Assembly: GCA_002344795.1 (NCBI GenBank)
Contig: DDUM01000055.1
Location: 1 to 37,693, forward strand
DNA length: 37,693 nucleotides
From: Flammeovirgaceae bacterium UBA2338
Lineage (GTDB): Bacteria; Bacteroidota; Bacteroidia; Cytophagales; Cyclobacteriaceae
Direction: 5' to 3'
Position numbers and translations under genes: made by a program. The notes below the pieces were generated by a model. The model was given only the letters and a program-made list of their open reading frames with translations, was not told where the DNA came from and ran no database searches. How positions within the stretch are numbered: the stretch's first letter is position 1; each line of letters begins with the position of its first letter. This document shows, one piece after another, positions 7,801 through 16,585 of the stretch.

Positions 7801-8733
7801 TATCGCGATGAGAGTAACTATAATGTGCCGGAGGAGGTGAACCTGATTGCAGACGTTAGTCTGGAAAACTGGTCCACCGATGATCATACCAATGATCTGA
7901 TTTCAACGGTGGTTAAAAATTACCTCAACAAGCGCAACGTTATCGCTGGTGAATTCAAGCGCGAGAGATTTACTTTAGAAGTGGGTGATGAACTTCCTGC
8001 AGGAATTGTACAATTGGCTAAAGTATACGTAGCCAAGAAGCGCAAATTGAAGGTAGGGGATAAGATGGCAGGTCGCCACGGAAACAAGGGTGTAGTGGCA
8101 AGGATCGTTCGTGAAGAAGATATGCCATTCCTTGAAGACGGAACACCTGTTGATATTTGTTTGAATCCGTTAGGTGTACCATCACGGATGAACCTGGGTC
8201 AGATTTATGAGACCGTATTAGCCTGGGCAGGTCAGAAATTAGGCAGAAAATATGCCACTCCAATATTTGACGGGGCTTCTTTGGAAGAGGTATCTGCTGA
8301 ATTGAAAGAGGCAGGCCTTCCTGAGTTTGGGCGTACGTATTTGTATGACGGCCTTACTGGAGATATGTTCGATCAGCCTGTAACAGTAGGTATTGCCTAC
8401 ATGTTGAAGCTGGGTCACCTGGTAGACGATAAAATGCATGCTCGCTCCATTGGACCTTACTCACTCATTACGCAGCAGCCATTGGGTGGTAAAGCACAGT
8501 TTGGAGGTCAGCGTTTCGGTGAAATGGAGATGTGGGCATTGGAGGCATTCGGTGCGGCACACATACTTCAGGAGATCGACACCATTAAGTCAGATGATGT
8601 GATTGGTAGAGCGAAAGCCTACGAGGCCATCGTTAAAGGTGAAAACATGAGGAAACCAAACATCCCTGAGTCTTTCAATGTACTTGTACATGAGCTCAGA
8701 GGCTTGGCCCTTGAGATTACAATGGATAATTAA
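4858..8733 (+). CDS. rpoB: DNA-directed RNA polymerase subunit beta
   Basis: The beta subunit forms one half of the polymerase active-site cleft. The product has 1291 residues. The rifampicin-site region begins near residue 466 (FFGTNQLSQFMDQTNPL) and carries the usual sensitive-type residues, including THKRRMSALGPGG. The C-terminal segment KLGHLVDDKMHARS and GGKAQFGGQRFGEMEMWALE is intact. The start is TTG at 4858: the reading frame has an in-frame stop upstream at 4825-4827 and no ATG or GTG between, and TTG gives the family start MAKKN. It is followed after 28 bases by rpoC. Confidence 0.99.
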   Translation: MAKKNSNDRIDFSSIDKVLEYPDFLDVQLQSFRDFLQIETPAERRQNEGLFKVFAENFPISDSRENFVLEFVDYTIDPPKYSVDEGIDRGLTYSVPLKAKLRLTCNDEDNEDFETIEQEVFLGNIPYMTEKGSFVINGAERVIVSQLHRSPGVFFAMSKHTNGTKLYSARIIPFKGSWIEFATDVNAVMYAYIDRKKKFPVTTLLRAIGYGTDKDILDLFGLSEEVEAAKAPLKKVIGRKLAARVLKTWTEDFVDEDTGEVVSIDRNEVLLERDHIIEEEDVDTIVESGAKSIILHRDDVNITDYNIIFNTLAKDNSNSEKEAVEQIYRQLRNTEAPDEQTARDIIQSLFFSEKRYDLGEVGRYRINKKLGLDLSFDQRVLTTEDIILIVKYLIGLINSKAVVDDIDHLSNRRVRTVGEQLYSQFGVGLARMARTIKERMNVRDNEDFKPVDLINARTLSSVINSFFGTNQLSQFMDQTNPLAEITHKRRMSALGPGGLSRERAGFEVRDVHYTHYGRLCTIETPEGPNIGLISSLCVHAKVNKMGFIETPYRKVENGKVKLKDEVIFLTAEEEDTYNIAQANVKMSASGEIQDEKIKARFEGDFPVVEPNEIRYMDVAPNQIVSIAASMIPFLEHDDANRALMGSNMQRQAVPLVRPEAPIVGTGLEARIALDSRALVMAEGSGVIDYVDSTKIVVKYNVSEEESLVRFDDEYKTYELIKFRRTNQDTCINLTPIVRKGDKVTKGQPLCQGYATANGELALGRNLLVAYMPWQGYNFEDAIVISERVVRDDVYTSIHIEEFELEVRDTKRGEEELTSEIPNVSEEAVKHLDEHGIIRMGAEVKEGDILIGKITPKGESDPTPEEKLLRAIFGDKAGDVKDASLKAPPSLRGVVIDTKLFSRPKRDKDLRTKAKKELDALKSRYSRELSELRTDMIKKLTSILTGKTSQGVKHKFGDELITKGVKFSAKVIESNLFPDKNIYRDESNYNVPEEVNLIADVSLENWSTDDHTNDLISTVVKNYLNKRNVIAGEFKRERFTLEVGDELPAGIVQLAKVYVAKKRKLKVGDKMAGRHGNKGVVARIVREEDMPFLEDGTPVDICLNPLGVPSRMNLGQIYETVLAWAGQKLGRKYATPIFDGASLEEVSAELKEAGLPEFGRTYLYDGLTGDMFDQPVTVGIAYMLKLGHLVDDKMHARSIGPYSLITQQPLGGKAQFGGQRFGEMEMWALEAFGAAHILQEIDTIKSDDVIGRAKAYEAIVKGENMRKPNIPESFNVLVHELRGLALEITMDN

Positions 8734-8761
8734 GTTTTTCGATACAGACTAAATAAAGACC

Positions 8762-11700
8762 ATGTCGTTCAGAAAAAACAAAAAAATAAACACAGATTTT
8801 TCAACCATCACTATTAGTTTGGCGTCTCCAGAATCAATTCTGGAGAGCTCTAATGGAGAGGTGACACAACCCGAAACTATCAATTACAGAACCTACAAGC
8901 CTGAGATGGGCGGGTTGTTTTGTGAAAGAATATTTGGACCGGTTAAAGACTGGGAATGTCACTGTGGGAAGTATAAAAGGATTCGCTACAAGGGTATCAT
9001 TTGCGACCGTTGTGGTGTAGAGGTTACGGAGAAGAAGGTAAGAAGAGAGCGCATGGGGCACATCGAATTGGTGGTACCTGTTGCTCATATCTGGTACTTC
9101 AGATCTTTGCCTAACAAGATTGGTTACTTGCTTGGCTTGCCAACCAAGAAACTGGATCAAATCATTTACTACGAGCGTTACGCAGTTATTCAACCGGGTA
9201 TTAAGGAAGAAGACGATATTAACAAGCTTGATTTCTTAACGGAAGAAGAGTACTTGGATATCCTTGACAAACTTCCTCGTGAGAATCAAATGTTGGATGA
9301 TAACGATCCTAAGAAGTTTATCGCCAAGATGGGTGCAGAAGCATTGGAGATGCTTTTGAGCCGTGTAAATCTTGATGAGCTCTCTTATCAATTGCGTCAT
9401 CAGGCAGCTACGGATACCTCACAGCAACGCAAGGCAGAAGCCCTTAAGCGTTTGAAGGTGGTTGAAGCTTTCCGTGATGCCAATACGCGTATTGAAAATC
9501 GTCCTGAGTGGATGACTATTAAGATGGTTCCCGTTATCCCTCCGGAATTGCGCCCTTTGGTGCCTTTGGATGGTGGACGTTTTGCAACATCAGACTTGAA
9601 CGATCTTTACAGACGTGTTATTATTCGTAATAATCGTTTGAAGAGATTGATTGATATTAAAGCACCGGAAGTAATTCTTCGTAACGAGAAGCGTATGCTT
9701 CAAGAGGCGGTGGATTCTCTTTTCGATAACTCAAGAAAAGTAAATGCGGTGCGTTCAGATGGAAACCGTGCGCTGAAGTCTTTGAGTGATATGCTTAAAG
9801 GCAAGCAAGGTCGTTTCCGTCAAAACTTGTTGGGTAAGCGTGTTGATTACTCCGGTCGTTCTGTGATCGTGGTAGGTCCTGCATTGAAATTGCACGAGTG
9901 CGGTCTTCCAAAAGACATGGCAGCCGAGCTTTTCAAACCATTCATTATCCGTAAGTTGATTGAAAGAGGAATTGTAAAGACGGTAAAGTCTGCAAAGAAA
10001 ATAGTGGACAGAAAAGATCCTGTTGTTTGGGATATTTTGGAGAATGTGTTGAAAGGACATCCTGTTCTGCTCAACCGCGCTCCTACACTTCACCGATTGG
10101 GTATTCAGGCATTCCAACCTAAGTTGATTGAGGGAAAAGCAATTCAGTTGCATCCTTTGGTTTGTACTGCCTTCAACGCTGACTTTGATGGTGATCAAAT
10201 GGCTGTTCACGTACCGTTAGGACAGGAAGCTATTTTGGAAGCATCTATGTTGATGTTGTCTTCTCACAATATCCTTAATCCTGCCAACGGTGCTCCTATT
10301 ACCGTACCTTCTCAGGACATGGTGTTGGGATTATATTATCTGACCAAGGGAAGAAAAGGAGAGAAAGGTGAGGGCAAGATTTTCTATTCACCAGAAGAGG
10401 TAATTATTGCACACAATGAAGGTAAGCTTTCAAAGCATGCCAACATTAAAGTGAAGGTGGATATCATAGATCCTAAAACAGGTAAGATTTCAAACAAGAC
10501 TATCGAAACGGTTACTGGAAGGGTAATATTCAATGAGGTTGTTCCAAAGGAGGCAGGGTATGTAAATGAATTGCTTACTAAGAAGAAACTTCAGGGAATT
10601 ATCTCAGACGTGTTTAAGCATGCAGGTCAGGCAAAGACAGCTAAGTTTTTGGATGATATTAAGGACTTAGGATTCCAGATGGCCTACAAAGGGGGATTGT
10701 CCATGGGTCTTGGGGATGTGAAAGTTCCTGATGAGAAAAAGGTATTGGTTGAAAATGCCCAGGCTGAAGTTGATGCCGTTTGGAACAACTACATGATGGG
10801 TCTTATCACGGATAACGAACGTTATAACCAGGTAATTGATATTTGGACACGTACCAATACCATGCTGACCAGCACATTGATGCAACAGTTGGAAGAAGAT
10901 CAGCAAGGATTTAACTCTATCTATATGATGATGCACTCAGGAGCCCGTGGTTCCAGAGAGCAGATCCGTCAGCTGGGTGGTATGCGTGGGTTGATGGCCA
11001 AGCCTCAAAAGAACCTTGCTGGTTCAGTAGGATCCATCATTGAGAACCCGATTCTATCCAACTTTAAAGAAGGTTTGGATGTATTGGAGTACTTTATCTC
11101 TACTCACGGTGCACGTAAAGGTTTGGCTGATACGGCATTGAAAACGGCAGATGCGGGTTACCTCACGCGTAGGTTAGTAGACGTAGCACAGGATTTGGTT
11201 ATTACCGAAGAAGATTGCGGTACGTTACGTGGATTGAAAGTAACTGCATTAAAAGACAACGAAGATATTGTTGAGCCACTTTCTGAGCGTATTCTTGGTC
11301 GTGTGACTGTTCATGATATTTATGATCCCATTTCAGAAGAATTGATTTGTGGAGCCAATAAGGAAATCACACATGAAATTGCTCAGATAATAGAGGACTC
11401 TAACATAGAGGAAGTAGAAATACGCTCAGTACTCACTTGCGAAACCAAAGTAGGAGGGTGTGCTAAATGCTACGGAAGAAACCTTGCTACCGGTAAGATG
11501 GTACAAGCGGGTGAGGCCGTGGGTGTAATTGCCGCACAATCAATTGGTGAGCCCGGAACACAGCTTACACTGCGTACTTTCCACGTGGGTGGTACTGCTT
11601 CTAACATTGCAGTTGACGCCAACATCAAGGCAAAGTTTGCAGGAGTTGTTGAATTTGAAGGAGTGCGTACTGTGGACACCCTTGACAAGGAAGGGAATAA

Positions 11701-13057
11701 AGTAAAGGTGGTGATGGGAAGAACAGGTGAAGTGAAAATCACCGACAAGGAGAAAGGAAGAGTTTTGATTTCCAATCACGTGCCCTACGGTGCTTTCTTA
11801 ACCGCTAAAGACGGTCAGAAAGTTGAAAAAGGGGAAAGACTTTGTTATTGGGATCCATACAATGCCGTTATTCTTTCAGAGTTTGATGGTGAGATCGAAT
11901 TTGAATCTATCATTGAGGGAGTTACCTACAAGGAGGAGTCAGATGAGCAAACGGGTCACAGAGAGAAGGTAATTACTGATACCAGAGATAAAACTAAGAA
12001 CCCTGCTATCATTGTAAATGGCAAGGATGAGACCAAGTCATATAACATCCCTGTAGGGGCTCACTTAGCGGTTGATCTGGGTCAAAAGACCAAGGCTGGT
12101 CAGGTACTGGCCAAGATTCCGCGTACCATGGGTAAATCTCGTGATATTACAGGAGGTCTTCCACGAGTTACAGAATTGTTCGAAGCAAGAAACCCTTCTA
12201 ACCCGGCTGTAGTAAGTGAGATCGATGGTGTAGTTACTTATGGTGGAATTAAGCGTGGTAACAGAGAAATCTTTATCGAATCCAGAGATGGTATCCAGAA
12301 GCGCTACCTGGTGTCTCTTTCAAAGCATATCCTGGTTCAGGACAACGACTTTGTAAGGGCAGGGCAGCCATTGTCTGATGGTGCGATTACGCCTTCAGAT
12401 ATTCTTTCCATCAAAGGACCAACTGCGGTTCAGGAGTACTTAGTGAATGAGATTCAGGAAGTATATCGTTTACAGGGTGTGAAGATCAACGATAAGCACA
12501 TTGAGGCCATTGTTAGCCAGATGATGCAGAAGGTGGAGATCATTGACTCAGGAGATACCAGCTTCCTTGTGGGAGAGTTCGTAGACAAATTCGAATTCAG
12601 GGAAGACAACGATGTGATTCTTGATAAGAAGTTTGTAGTTGATGCAGGAGATTCACAACGCTTCAAGCCAGGTCAGATTGTCACTTCAAGAGAAGTGCGT
12701 GATGAAAACTCAGCATTAAAACGCAAAGACCAGAAATTGGTGGAAGTACGTGATGCAATGCCTGCCGTTTCTAAGCCTACACTTCAAGGTATTACTCAGG
12801 CATCTCTTAAAACCGAAAGCTGGCTATCTGCAGCATCCTTCCAGGAAACTACGAAGGTGCTTAGTGAAGCGGCCATCAGAGGTAAAGTAGATAGGTTGAT
12901 GGGATTGAAGGAGAACGTGATTGTTGGTCACTTGATCCCTGCGGGTACAGGTCAGCGCAGATTGAATGATGTAATTGTTACTTCTAAAGAAGAATACGAC
13001 CGCATGATGCAACAGCGCACCTTATCGGAGCCTATTGAAAAGGAATTACAGGATTAG
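8762..13057 (+). CDS. rpoC: DNA-directed RNA polymerase subunit beta'
   Basis: The beta' subunit carries the catalytic magnesium site of RNA polymerase. The 1431-residue protein has the N-terminal zinc site (Cys66, Cys68, Cys81, Cys84), the catalytic loop NADFDGD at residues 472-478, and the second zinc site (Cys819, Cys893, Cys900, Cys903, within CETKVGGCAKC). The trigger-loop region with GEAVGVIAAQSIGEPGTQLT is present. ATG at 8762 gives MSFRKNKKIN. The TAG stop forms the first bases of a heptad-repeat tract that runs to the next gene. Length and motifs are normal for the phylum. Confidence 0.99.
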   Translation: MSFRKNKKINTDFSTITISLASPESILESSNGEVTQPETINYRTYKPEMGGLFCERIFGPVKDWECHCGKYKRIRYKGIICDRCGVEVTEKKVRRERMGHIELVVPVAHIWYFRSLPNKIGYLLGLPTKKLDQIIYYERYAVIQPGIKEEDDINKLDFLTEEEYLDILDKLPRENQMLDDNDPKKFIAKMGAEALEMLLSRVNLDELSYQLRHQAATDTSQQRKAEALKRLKVVEAFRDANTRIENRPEWMTIKMVPVIPPELRPLVPLDGGRFATSDLNDLYRRVIIRNNRLKRLIDIKAPEVILRNEKRMLQEAVDSLFDNSRKVNAVRSDGNRALKSLSDMLKGKQGRFRQNLLGKRVDYSGRSVIVVGPALKLHECGLPKDMAAELFKPFIIRKLIERGIVKTVKSAKKIVDRKDPVVWDILENVLKGHPVLLNRAPTLHRLGIQAFQPKLIEGKAIQLHPLVCTAFNADFDGDQMAVHVPLGQEAILEASMLMLSSHNILNPANGAPITVPSQDMVLGLYYLTKGRKGEKGEGKIFYSPEEVIIAHNEGKLSKHANIKVKVDIIDPKTGKISNKTIETVTGRVIFNEVVPKEAGYVNELLTKKKLQGIISDVFKHAGQAKTAKFLDDIKDLGFQMAYKGGLSMGLGDVKVPDEKKVLVENAQAEVDAVWNNYMMGLITDNERYNQVIDIWTRTNTMLTSTLMQQLEEDQQGFNSIYMMMHSGARGSREQIRQLGGMRGLMAKPQKNLAGSVGSIIENPILSNFKEGLDVLEYFISTHGARKGLADTALKTADAGYLTRRLVDVAQDLVITEEDCGTLRGLKVTALKDNEDIVEPLSERILGRVTVHDIYDPISEELICGANKEITHEIAQIIEDSNIEEVEIRSVLTCETKVGGCAKCYGRNLATGKMVQAGEAVGVIAAQSIGEPGTQLTLRTFHVGGTASNIAVDANIKAKFAGVVEFEGVRTVDTLDKEGNKVKVVMGRTGEVKITDKEKGRVLISNHVPYGAFLTAKDGQKVEKGERLCYWDPYNAVILSEFDGEIEFESIIEGVTYKEESDEQTGHREKVITDTRDKTKNPAIIVNGKDETKSYNIPVGAHLAVDLGQKTKAGQVLAKIPRTMGKSRDITGGLPRVTELFEARNPSNPAVVSEIDGVVTYGGIKRGNREIFIESRDGIQKRYLVSLSKHILVQDNDFVRAGQPLSDGAITPSDILSIKGPTAVQEYLVNEIQEVYRLQGVKINDKHIEAIVSQMMQKVEIIDSGDTSFLVGEFVDKFEFREDNDVILDKKFVVDAGDSQRFKPGQIVTSREVRDENSALKRKDQKLVEVRDAMPAVSKPTLQGITQASLKTESWLSAASFQETTKVLSEAAIRGKVDRLMGLKENVIVGHLIPAGTGQRRLNDVIVTSKEEYDRMMQQRTLSEPIEKELQD

Positions 13058-13156
13058 TCGATAGTCCATAGTCTTGAGTCCTTAGTATGATGTTGCAAAA
13101 CATACTAAGGACTCTTTACTAAAGCTCAAGACTAACTTCACTAAAGACTAAATACT
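13055..13156 (+). repeat. Heptad-repeat inverted repeat between rpoC and the DUF3467 gene
   Basis: From the rpoC stop onward the sequence runs in 7-base units: TAGTCGA, TAGTCCA, TAGTCTT, GAGTCCT, TAGTATG. The right half carries the reverse-complement type (ACTAAGG, ACTCTTT, ACTAAAG). The two halves form a perfect 14-bp stem (13076-13089 with 13101-13114, 11-base loop). An alternative outer pairing is AGTCTTGA (13070-13077) with TCAAGACT (13126-13133). No T-run follows the stem, so terminator action is doubtful. It is probably an intergenic repeat. Confidence 0.7.
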
Positions 13157-13477
13157 ATGGCGGAAGAGAAGAAAAATCAGCAAAATCAAATCAACATTGA
13201 GTTATCTGAGGAAATAGCGGAAGGAATTTATTCCAATCTGGCTATGATTGCTCACTCCAACAGTGAATTTGTGGTTGACTTTATCCGTTTAATGCCTGGT
13301 GTGCCCAAAGCCAGGGTCAAATCAAGAATTATCATTACCCCGGAGCATGCCAAAAGATTGCTGGCTGCCCTTAAGGACAATATTGAGAAGTACGAAGCCA
13401 CTTTTGGTCCTATCAAACGAACAGACGAAATGCCAAAATTTCCAATGAATTTTGGCGGAACCGTGGGAGAGGCCTAA
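13157..13477 (+). CDS. DUF3467 domain-containing protein
   Basis: This 106-residue acidic protein matches the DUF3467 family, whose function is not known. Recognisable features are the opening INIELSEEIAEGIYSNLAMIAHS, the core EFVVDFIRLMPGVPKARVKSRIIITPEHAKRLL and the segment ALKDNIEKYEATFG. It has no signal peptide or membrane segment and is likely cytoplasmic. It lies about 100 bases after rpoC and before the str promoter, so it is probably read from the rpoBC transcript if the intervening hairpin allows. Carriage between rpoC and rpsL suggests a link to gene expression, but that is only context. Confidence 0.85.
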   Translation: MAEEKKNQQNQINIELSEEIAEGIYSNLAMIAHSNSEFVVDFIRLMPGVPKARVKSRIIITPEHAKRLLAALKDNIEKYEATFGPIKRTDEMPKFPMNFGGTVGEA

Positions 13478-13493
13478 AAACTACTTTTTAGCC
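13471..13493 (+). terminator. Possible weak terminator at the DUF3467 gene end
   Basis: GGCCTAAAAA (13471-13480) pairs with TTTTTAGCC (13485-13493) across a 4-base loop, with one bulged C. The stem overlaps the stop codon of the DUF3467 gene. There is no separate T-run after it; the T-rich arm itself would have to serve. It lies just before the rpsL promoter, a sensible place for a transcript end. Confidence 0.35.
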
Positions 13494-13525
13494 TTAAATA
13501 GGCCAGAAAAATCTTTAAACAAGGG

Positions 13526-13556
13526 TTTGCATCCTGTCCTACTTTAGATACCTTTG
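13526..13556 (+). promoter_or_regulatory. Bacteroidota-type promoter of the str operon
   Basis: TTTG at 13526-13529 and TACCTTTG at 13549-13556 are 19 bases apart, an exact fit to the Bacteroidota consensus TTTG-N19-TAnnTTTG. Transcription would start near 13563, leaving a leader of about 34 bases before rpsL. It should drive rpsL, rpsG, fusA and rpsJ. Confidence 0.85.
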
Positions 13557-13596
13557 CAGTCCGAATTTTTTGAAGGTTTTTAAAAACTAAATATAA

Positions 13597-13983
13597 ATGC
13601 CTACCATTCAACAGCTTGTAAGGAAAGGACGGAAAAAATTGACTTTTAAGTCAAAATCCCCTGCCCTTGATTCATGTCCTCAACGCAGAGGTGTATGCAC
13701 ACGCGTGTATACCACCACACCTAAAAAGCCAAATTCAGCCCTTCGTAAAGTGGCGCGTGTTAGGCTTACCAATGGTAAAGAGGTAAACGCCTATATCCCA
13801 GGAGAAGGACACAATCTACAGGAACACTCTATCGTATTGATCAGAGGTGGTAGGGTGAAAGATCTTCCTGGTGTTCGTTACCACATTATCCGAGGAGCTT
13901 TAGACACTGCCGGAGTGAGTGGTAGAACACAGAGCAGATCAAAATACGGTGCGAAACGACCTAAAGCAGGTGCTGCTAAATAA
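13597..13983 (+). CDS. rpsL: 30S ribosomal protein S12
   Basis: S12 sits at the decoding centre of the 30S subunit and helps control accuracy. The product is 128 residues. The loop TPKKPNSALRK (residues 41-51) and the GGRVKDLPGVRYH segment are unchanged, so the usual streptomycin-resistance substitutions at Lys43 and Lys88 (Met-counted) are absent. ATG at 13597 gives MPTIQQLVRKGRKK. It is the first gene of the str operon, with rpsG 7 bases downstream. Confidence 0.99.
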   Translation: MPTIQQLVRKGRKKLTFKSKSPALDSCPQRRGVCTRVYTTTPKKPNSALRKVARVRLTNGKEVNAYIPGEGHNLQEHSIVLIRGGRVKDLPGVRYHIIRGALDTAGVSGRTQSRSKYGAKRPKAGAAK

Positions 13984-13990
13984 TTGAAAT

Positions 13991-14461
13991 ATGAGGAAAT
14001 CGAAACCTAAAAAGAGATACTTACTTCCTGATCCTAAGTTTCAGGATCCTATGGTTACCAAGTTTGTAAACTATATGATGGAAGAAGGAAAGAAAAGCGT
14101 AGCCTACAGCATTTTCTATGATGCAATTGAGCAGGTAGAAAAGAAAAGTGGTGGTGAAAACGGCCTTGAAGTGTGGAAACGTGCGATGAGCAATGTTGCT
14201 CCTTCAGTGGAAGTAAAAAGCCGCAGGGTAGGTGGTGCAACTTTCCAGGTGCCTATAGAAGTGCGTCCTGAACGCAAGACAAATCTTACAATTAAGTGGA
14301 TGATCGACTACGCACGTGCTCGTGGTGAAAAAACCATGACTGACAAACTTGCTGCGGAAATCCTTGCTGCTTCAAAAGGAGAAGGCGCTGCGATCAAGAA
14401 AAAAGACGATACGCATAGAATGGCCGATGCAAATAAGGCTTTCTCACACTTCCGATTCTAA
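13991..14461 (+). CDS. rpsG: 30S ribosomal protein S7
   Basis: S7 binds the 3' major domain of 16S rRNA, starts assembly of the 30S head and touches E-site tRNA. The 156-residue protein has the family length and signatures: the basic N-terminus MRKSKPKKR, DPKFQDPMVTKFVNYMM, the segment VEVKSRRVGGATFQVPIEV and the C-terminal HRMADANKAFSHFRF. It follows rpsL by 7 bases and precedes fusA by 11 bases. In other bacteria S7 represses its own operon; no operator was recognised here. Confidence 0.99.
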   Translation: MRKSKPKKRYLLPDPKFQDPMVTKFVNYMMEEGKKSVAYSIFYDAIEQVEKKSGGENGLEVWKRAMSNVAPSVEVKSRRVGGATFQVPIEVRPERKTNLTIKWMIDYARARGEKTMTDKLAAEILAASKGEGAAIKKKDDTHRMADANKAFSHFRF

Positions 14462-14472
14462 TAGACCCCGAA

Positions 14473-16578
14473 ATGGCAAGAGATTTAAAATACACAAGAA
14501 ATATAGGTATTGCTGCGCATATCGATGCGGGTAAAACCACTACTACAGAGCGTATTCTGTTTTATTCTGGGGTAAGTCACAAATTGGGCGAGGTTCATGA
14601 TGGTGCAGCCACAATGGACTGGATGGCACAGGAGCAAGAAAGAGGTATTACCATTACTTCTGCTGCAACCACCGTATTTTGGAATTACAGGAACCAGAAA
14701 TATCACGTTAATATCATTGATACACCTGGCCACGTAGACTTTACGGTAGAAGTAAACCGTTCCCTTCGTGTATTGGACGGCCTTGTGTTTTTGTTTTCAG
14801 CTGTTGATGGTGTTGAACCTCAATCTGAAACAAACTGGCGCCTTGCCGACAACTATAAAGTAGCCCGTATCGGTTTTGTTAACAAGATGGATCGTTCGGG
14901 AGCTGATTTTTTGAATGTATGTAAGCAGGTTAAGGAGCAATTGGGAAGTAACGCGGTTGCGTTGCAGTTGCCTATCGGTGCTGAAGATTCTTTTAAAGGG
15001 GTTGTTGACCTGATTAACAACCGTGCGATTATCTGGAACGAAGAGGATTTTGGAATGACTTATCAGGAGGTGCCTATTCCAGAAGATATGTTGGAGGAGA
15101 CACATGAATACCGCGAGAAGTTACTGGAAGCTGTAGCGGACTATGATGAGTCTTTGATGGAGAAATTCTTTGACAATCCTGACTCCATTACAGAAGAAGA
15201 AATTTTGACAGCACTTCGCAAGGCTACCATCGATATGAAAATTGTGCCGATGGTGTGTGGGTCTTCCTTTAAGAATAAGGGCGTACAAACTATGCTTGAC
15301 CTGGTGATGGAATTATTGCCCTCTCCTATGGACAAGGACAATATCCACGGGATCAATCCGGATACAGAAGCAGAAGTGATAATCAGACCTACAGAAGATG
15401 AGCCTTTTGCGGCACTGGCCTTTAAGATTGCCACTGATCCTTTTGTGGGCCGATTGTGTTTTATCAGAGCCTATTCAGGTGTTTTGGATTCTGGTTCTTA
15501 TGTATACAATACACGCTCTGGAAATAAGGAGAGGATTTCTCGTATTTTTCAGATGCATGCCAATAAGCAAAACCAAATTGACAGATTGCCCGCGGGTGAC
15601 ATTGGTGCTGTAGTTGGTTTTAAGGATATTAAAACGGGTGATACCCTTTGTAACGAGAAACGCCTTGTCGTATTGGAGTCAATGGTATTCCCTGAGCCGG
15701 TAATCGGATATGCTATCGAGCCTAAAAAGCAGGTGGATGCGGATAAATTGGGAATGGCTATTTCTAAATTGGTGGAAGAGGATCCTACACTTCGCGTTCA
15801 TACAGATCAGGAGACAGGACAAACCATCCTGAGAGGTATGGGTGAACTTCACCTGGAAATTATTATTGATCGCTTAAGAAGAGAGTTTAAGGTAGAGATC
15901 AATCAAGGTGCTCCTCAGGTTGCTTATAAAGAGGCATTGACCAAAGCTATTGAACACAAAGAGGTGTACAAGAAACAAACTGGTGGTCGTGGTAAATTTG
16001 CCGATATCGTATTTGAGATCGGTCCACGTGAAGATGGTAAAGAAGGCCTTGAATTTGCCAATGAAATTGTGGGTGGAGTTATTCCTAGAGAATTCATTCC
16101 AGCTATCCAGAAAGGATTTGAGCAGGCAATGGTAAATGGTCCTTTGGCCGGATACCCAATTGACTCAATGAAGGTAAGGTTGTACCATGGTTCATTCCAT
16201 GATGTTGACTCCGACTCATTGTCATTTGAACTGGCTGCCAGAATTGGATTTAGAGAGTCTGCAAAGAAAGCTGACCCTCAGATTCTAGAGCCAATCATGG
16301 CTGTTGAAGTGCTGACACCGGAGGAATTTACAGGTTCTGTTACAGGAGACCTTAACAGAAGGAGAGGTGTGATGAAAGGAATGGATACGCGTGCTGGAGC
16401 TCAGGTGGTGAAGGCGGATGTGCCGTTGTCTGAATTGTTTGGTTATGTAACTGATTTGCGTACCATTACTTCAGGACGTGCTGCTGCATCATTAACCTTC
16501 TCTCACTATGCACCAGTACCGAAGAACCTTGCAGAAAAAGTAATTGAAGAAACTAAAGGGGCAGTTGCCGTTAAATAA
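14473..16578 (+). CDS. fusA: Elongation factor G
   Basis: EF-G is the GTPase that moves tRNA and mRNA through the ribosome and, with RRF, splits post-termination ribosomes. The 701-residue protein has the P-loop AHIDAGKTT at about 15-23, switch I with RGITITSAATT, DTPGHVDF, and NKMDRSGAD, followed by domains II-V including GMGELHLEIIIDRLRREF. Length is normal for the main translocase. ATG at 14473 gives MARDLKYTRN. It lies 11 bases after rpsG and 7 bases before rpsJ. Confidence 0.98.
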   Translation: MARDLKYTRNIGIAAHIDAGKTTTTERILFYSGVSHKLGEVHDGAATMDWMAQEQERGITITSAATTVFWNYRNQKYHVNIIDTPGHVDFTVEVNRSLRVLDGLVFLFSAVDGVEPQSETNWRLADNYKVARIGFVNKMDRSGADFLNVCKQVKEQLGSNAVALQLPIGAEDSFKGVVDLINNRAIIWNEEDFGMTYQEVPIPEDMLEETHEYREKLLEAVADYDESLMEKFFDNPDSITEEEILTALRKATIDMKIVPMVCGSSFKNKGVQTMLDLVMELLPSPMDKDNIHGINPDTEAEVIIRPTEDEPFAALAFKIATDPFVGRLCFIRAYSGVLDSGSYVYNTRSGNKERISRIFQMHANKQNQIDRLPAGDIGAVVGFKDIKTGDTLCNEKRLVVLESMVFPEPVIGYAIEPKKQVDADKLGMAISKLVEEDPTLRVHTDQETGQTILRGMGELHLEIIIDRLRREFKVEINQGAPQVAYKEALTKAIEHKEVYKKQTGGRGKFADIVFEIGPREDGKEGLEFANEIVGGVIPREFIPAIQKGFEQAMVNGPLAGYPIDSMKVRLYHGSFHDVDSDSLSFELAARIGFRESAKKADPQILEPIMAVEVLTPEEFTGSVTGDLNRRRGVMKGMDTRAGAQVVKADVPLSELFGYVTDLRTITSGRAAASLTFSHYAPVPKNLAEKVIEETKGAVAVK

Positions 16579-16585
16579 TCGGACT

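Noticed and set aside
9755..10210. Long antisense open frame inside rpoC (about 151 codons)
   Set aside because: Shadow of the highly conserved sense gene; no recognisable domain, no start signals, and codon constraint on rpoC explains it. The same applies to the other antisense frames in rpoB, rpoC, rplK and fusA.
13055..13156. Heptad-repeat hairpin as a CRISPR or a plain terminator
   Set aside because: Units are 7 bases with no spacers, so not CRISPR; the stem is not followed by a T-run, so terminator action is not supported.
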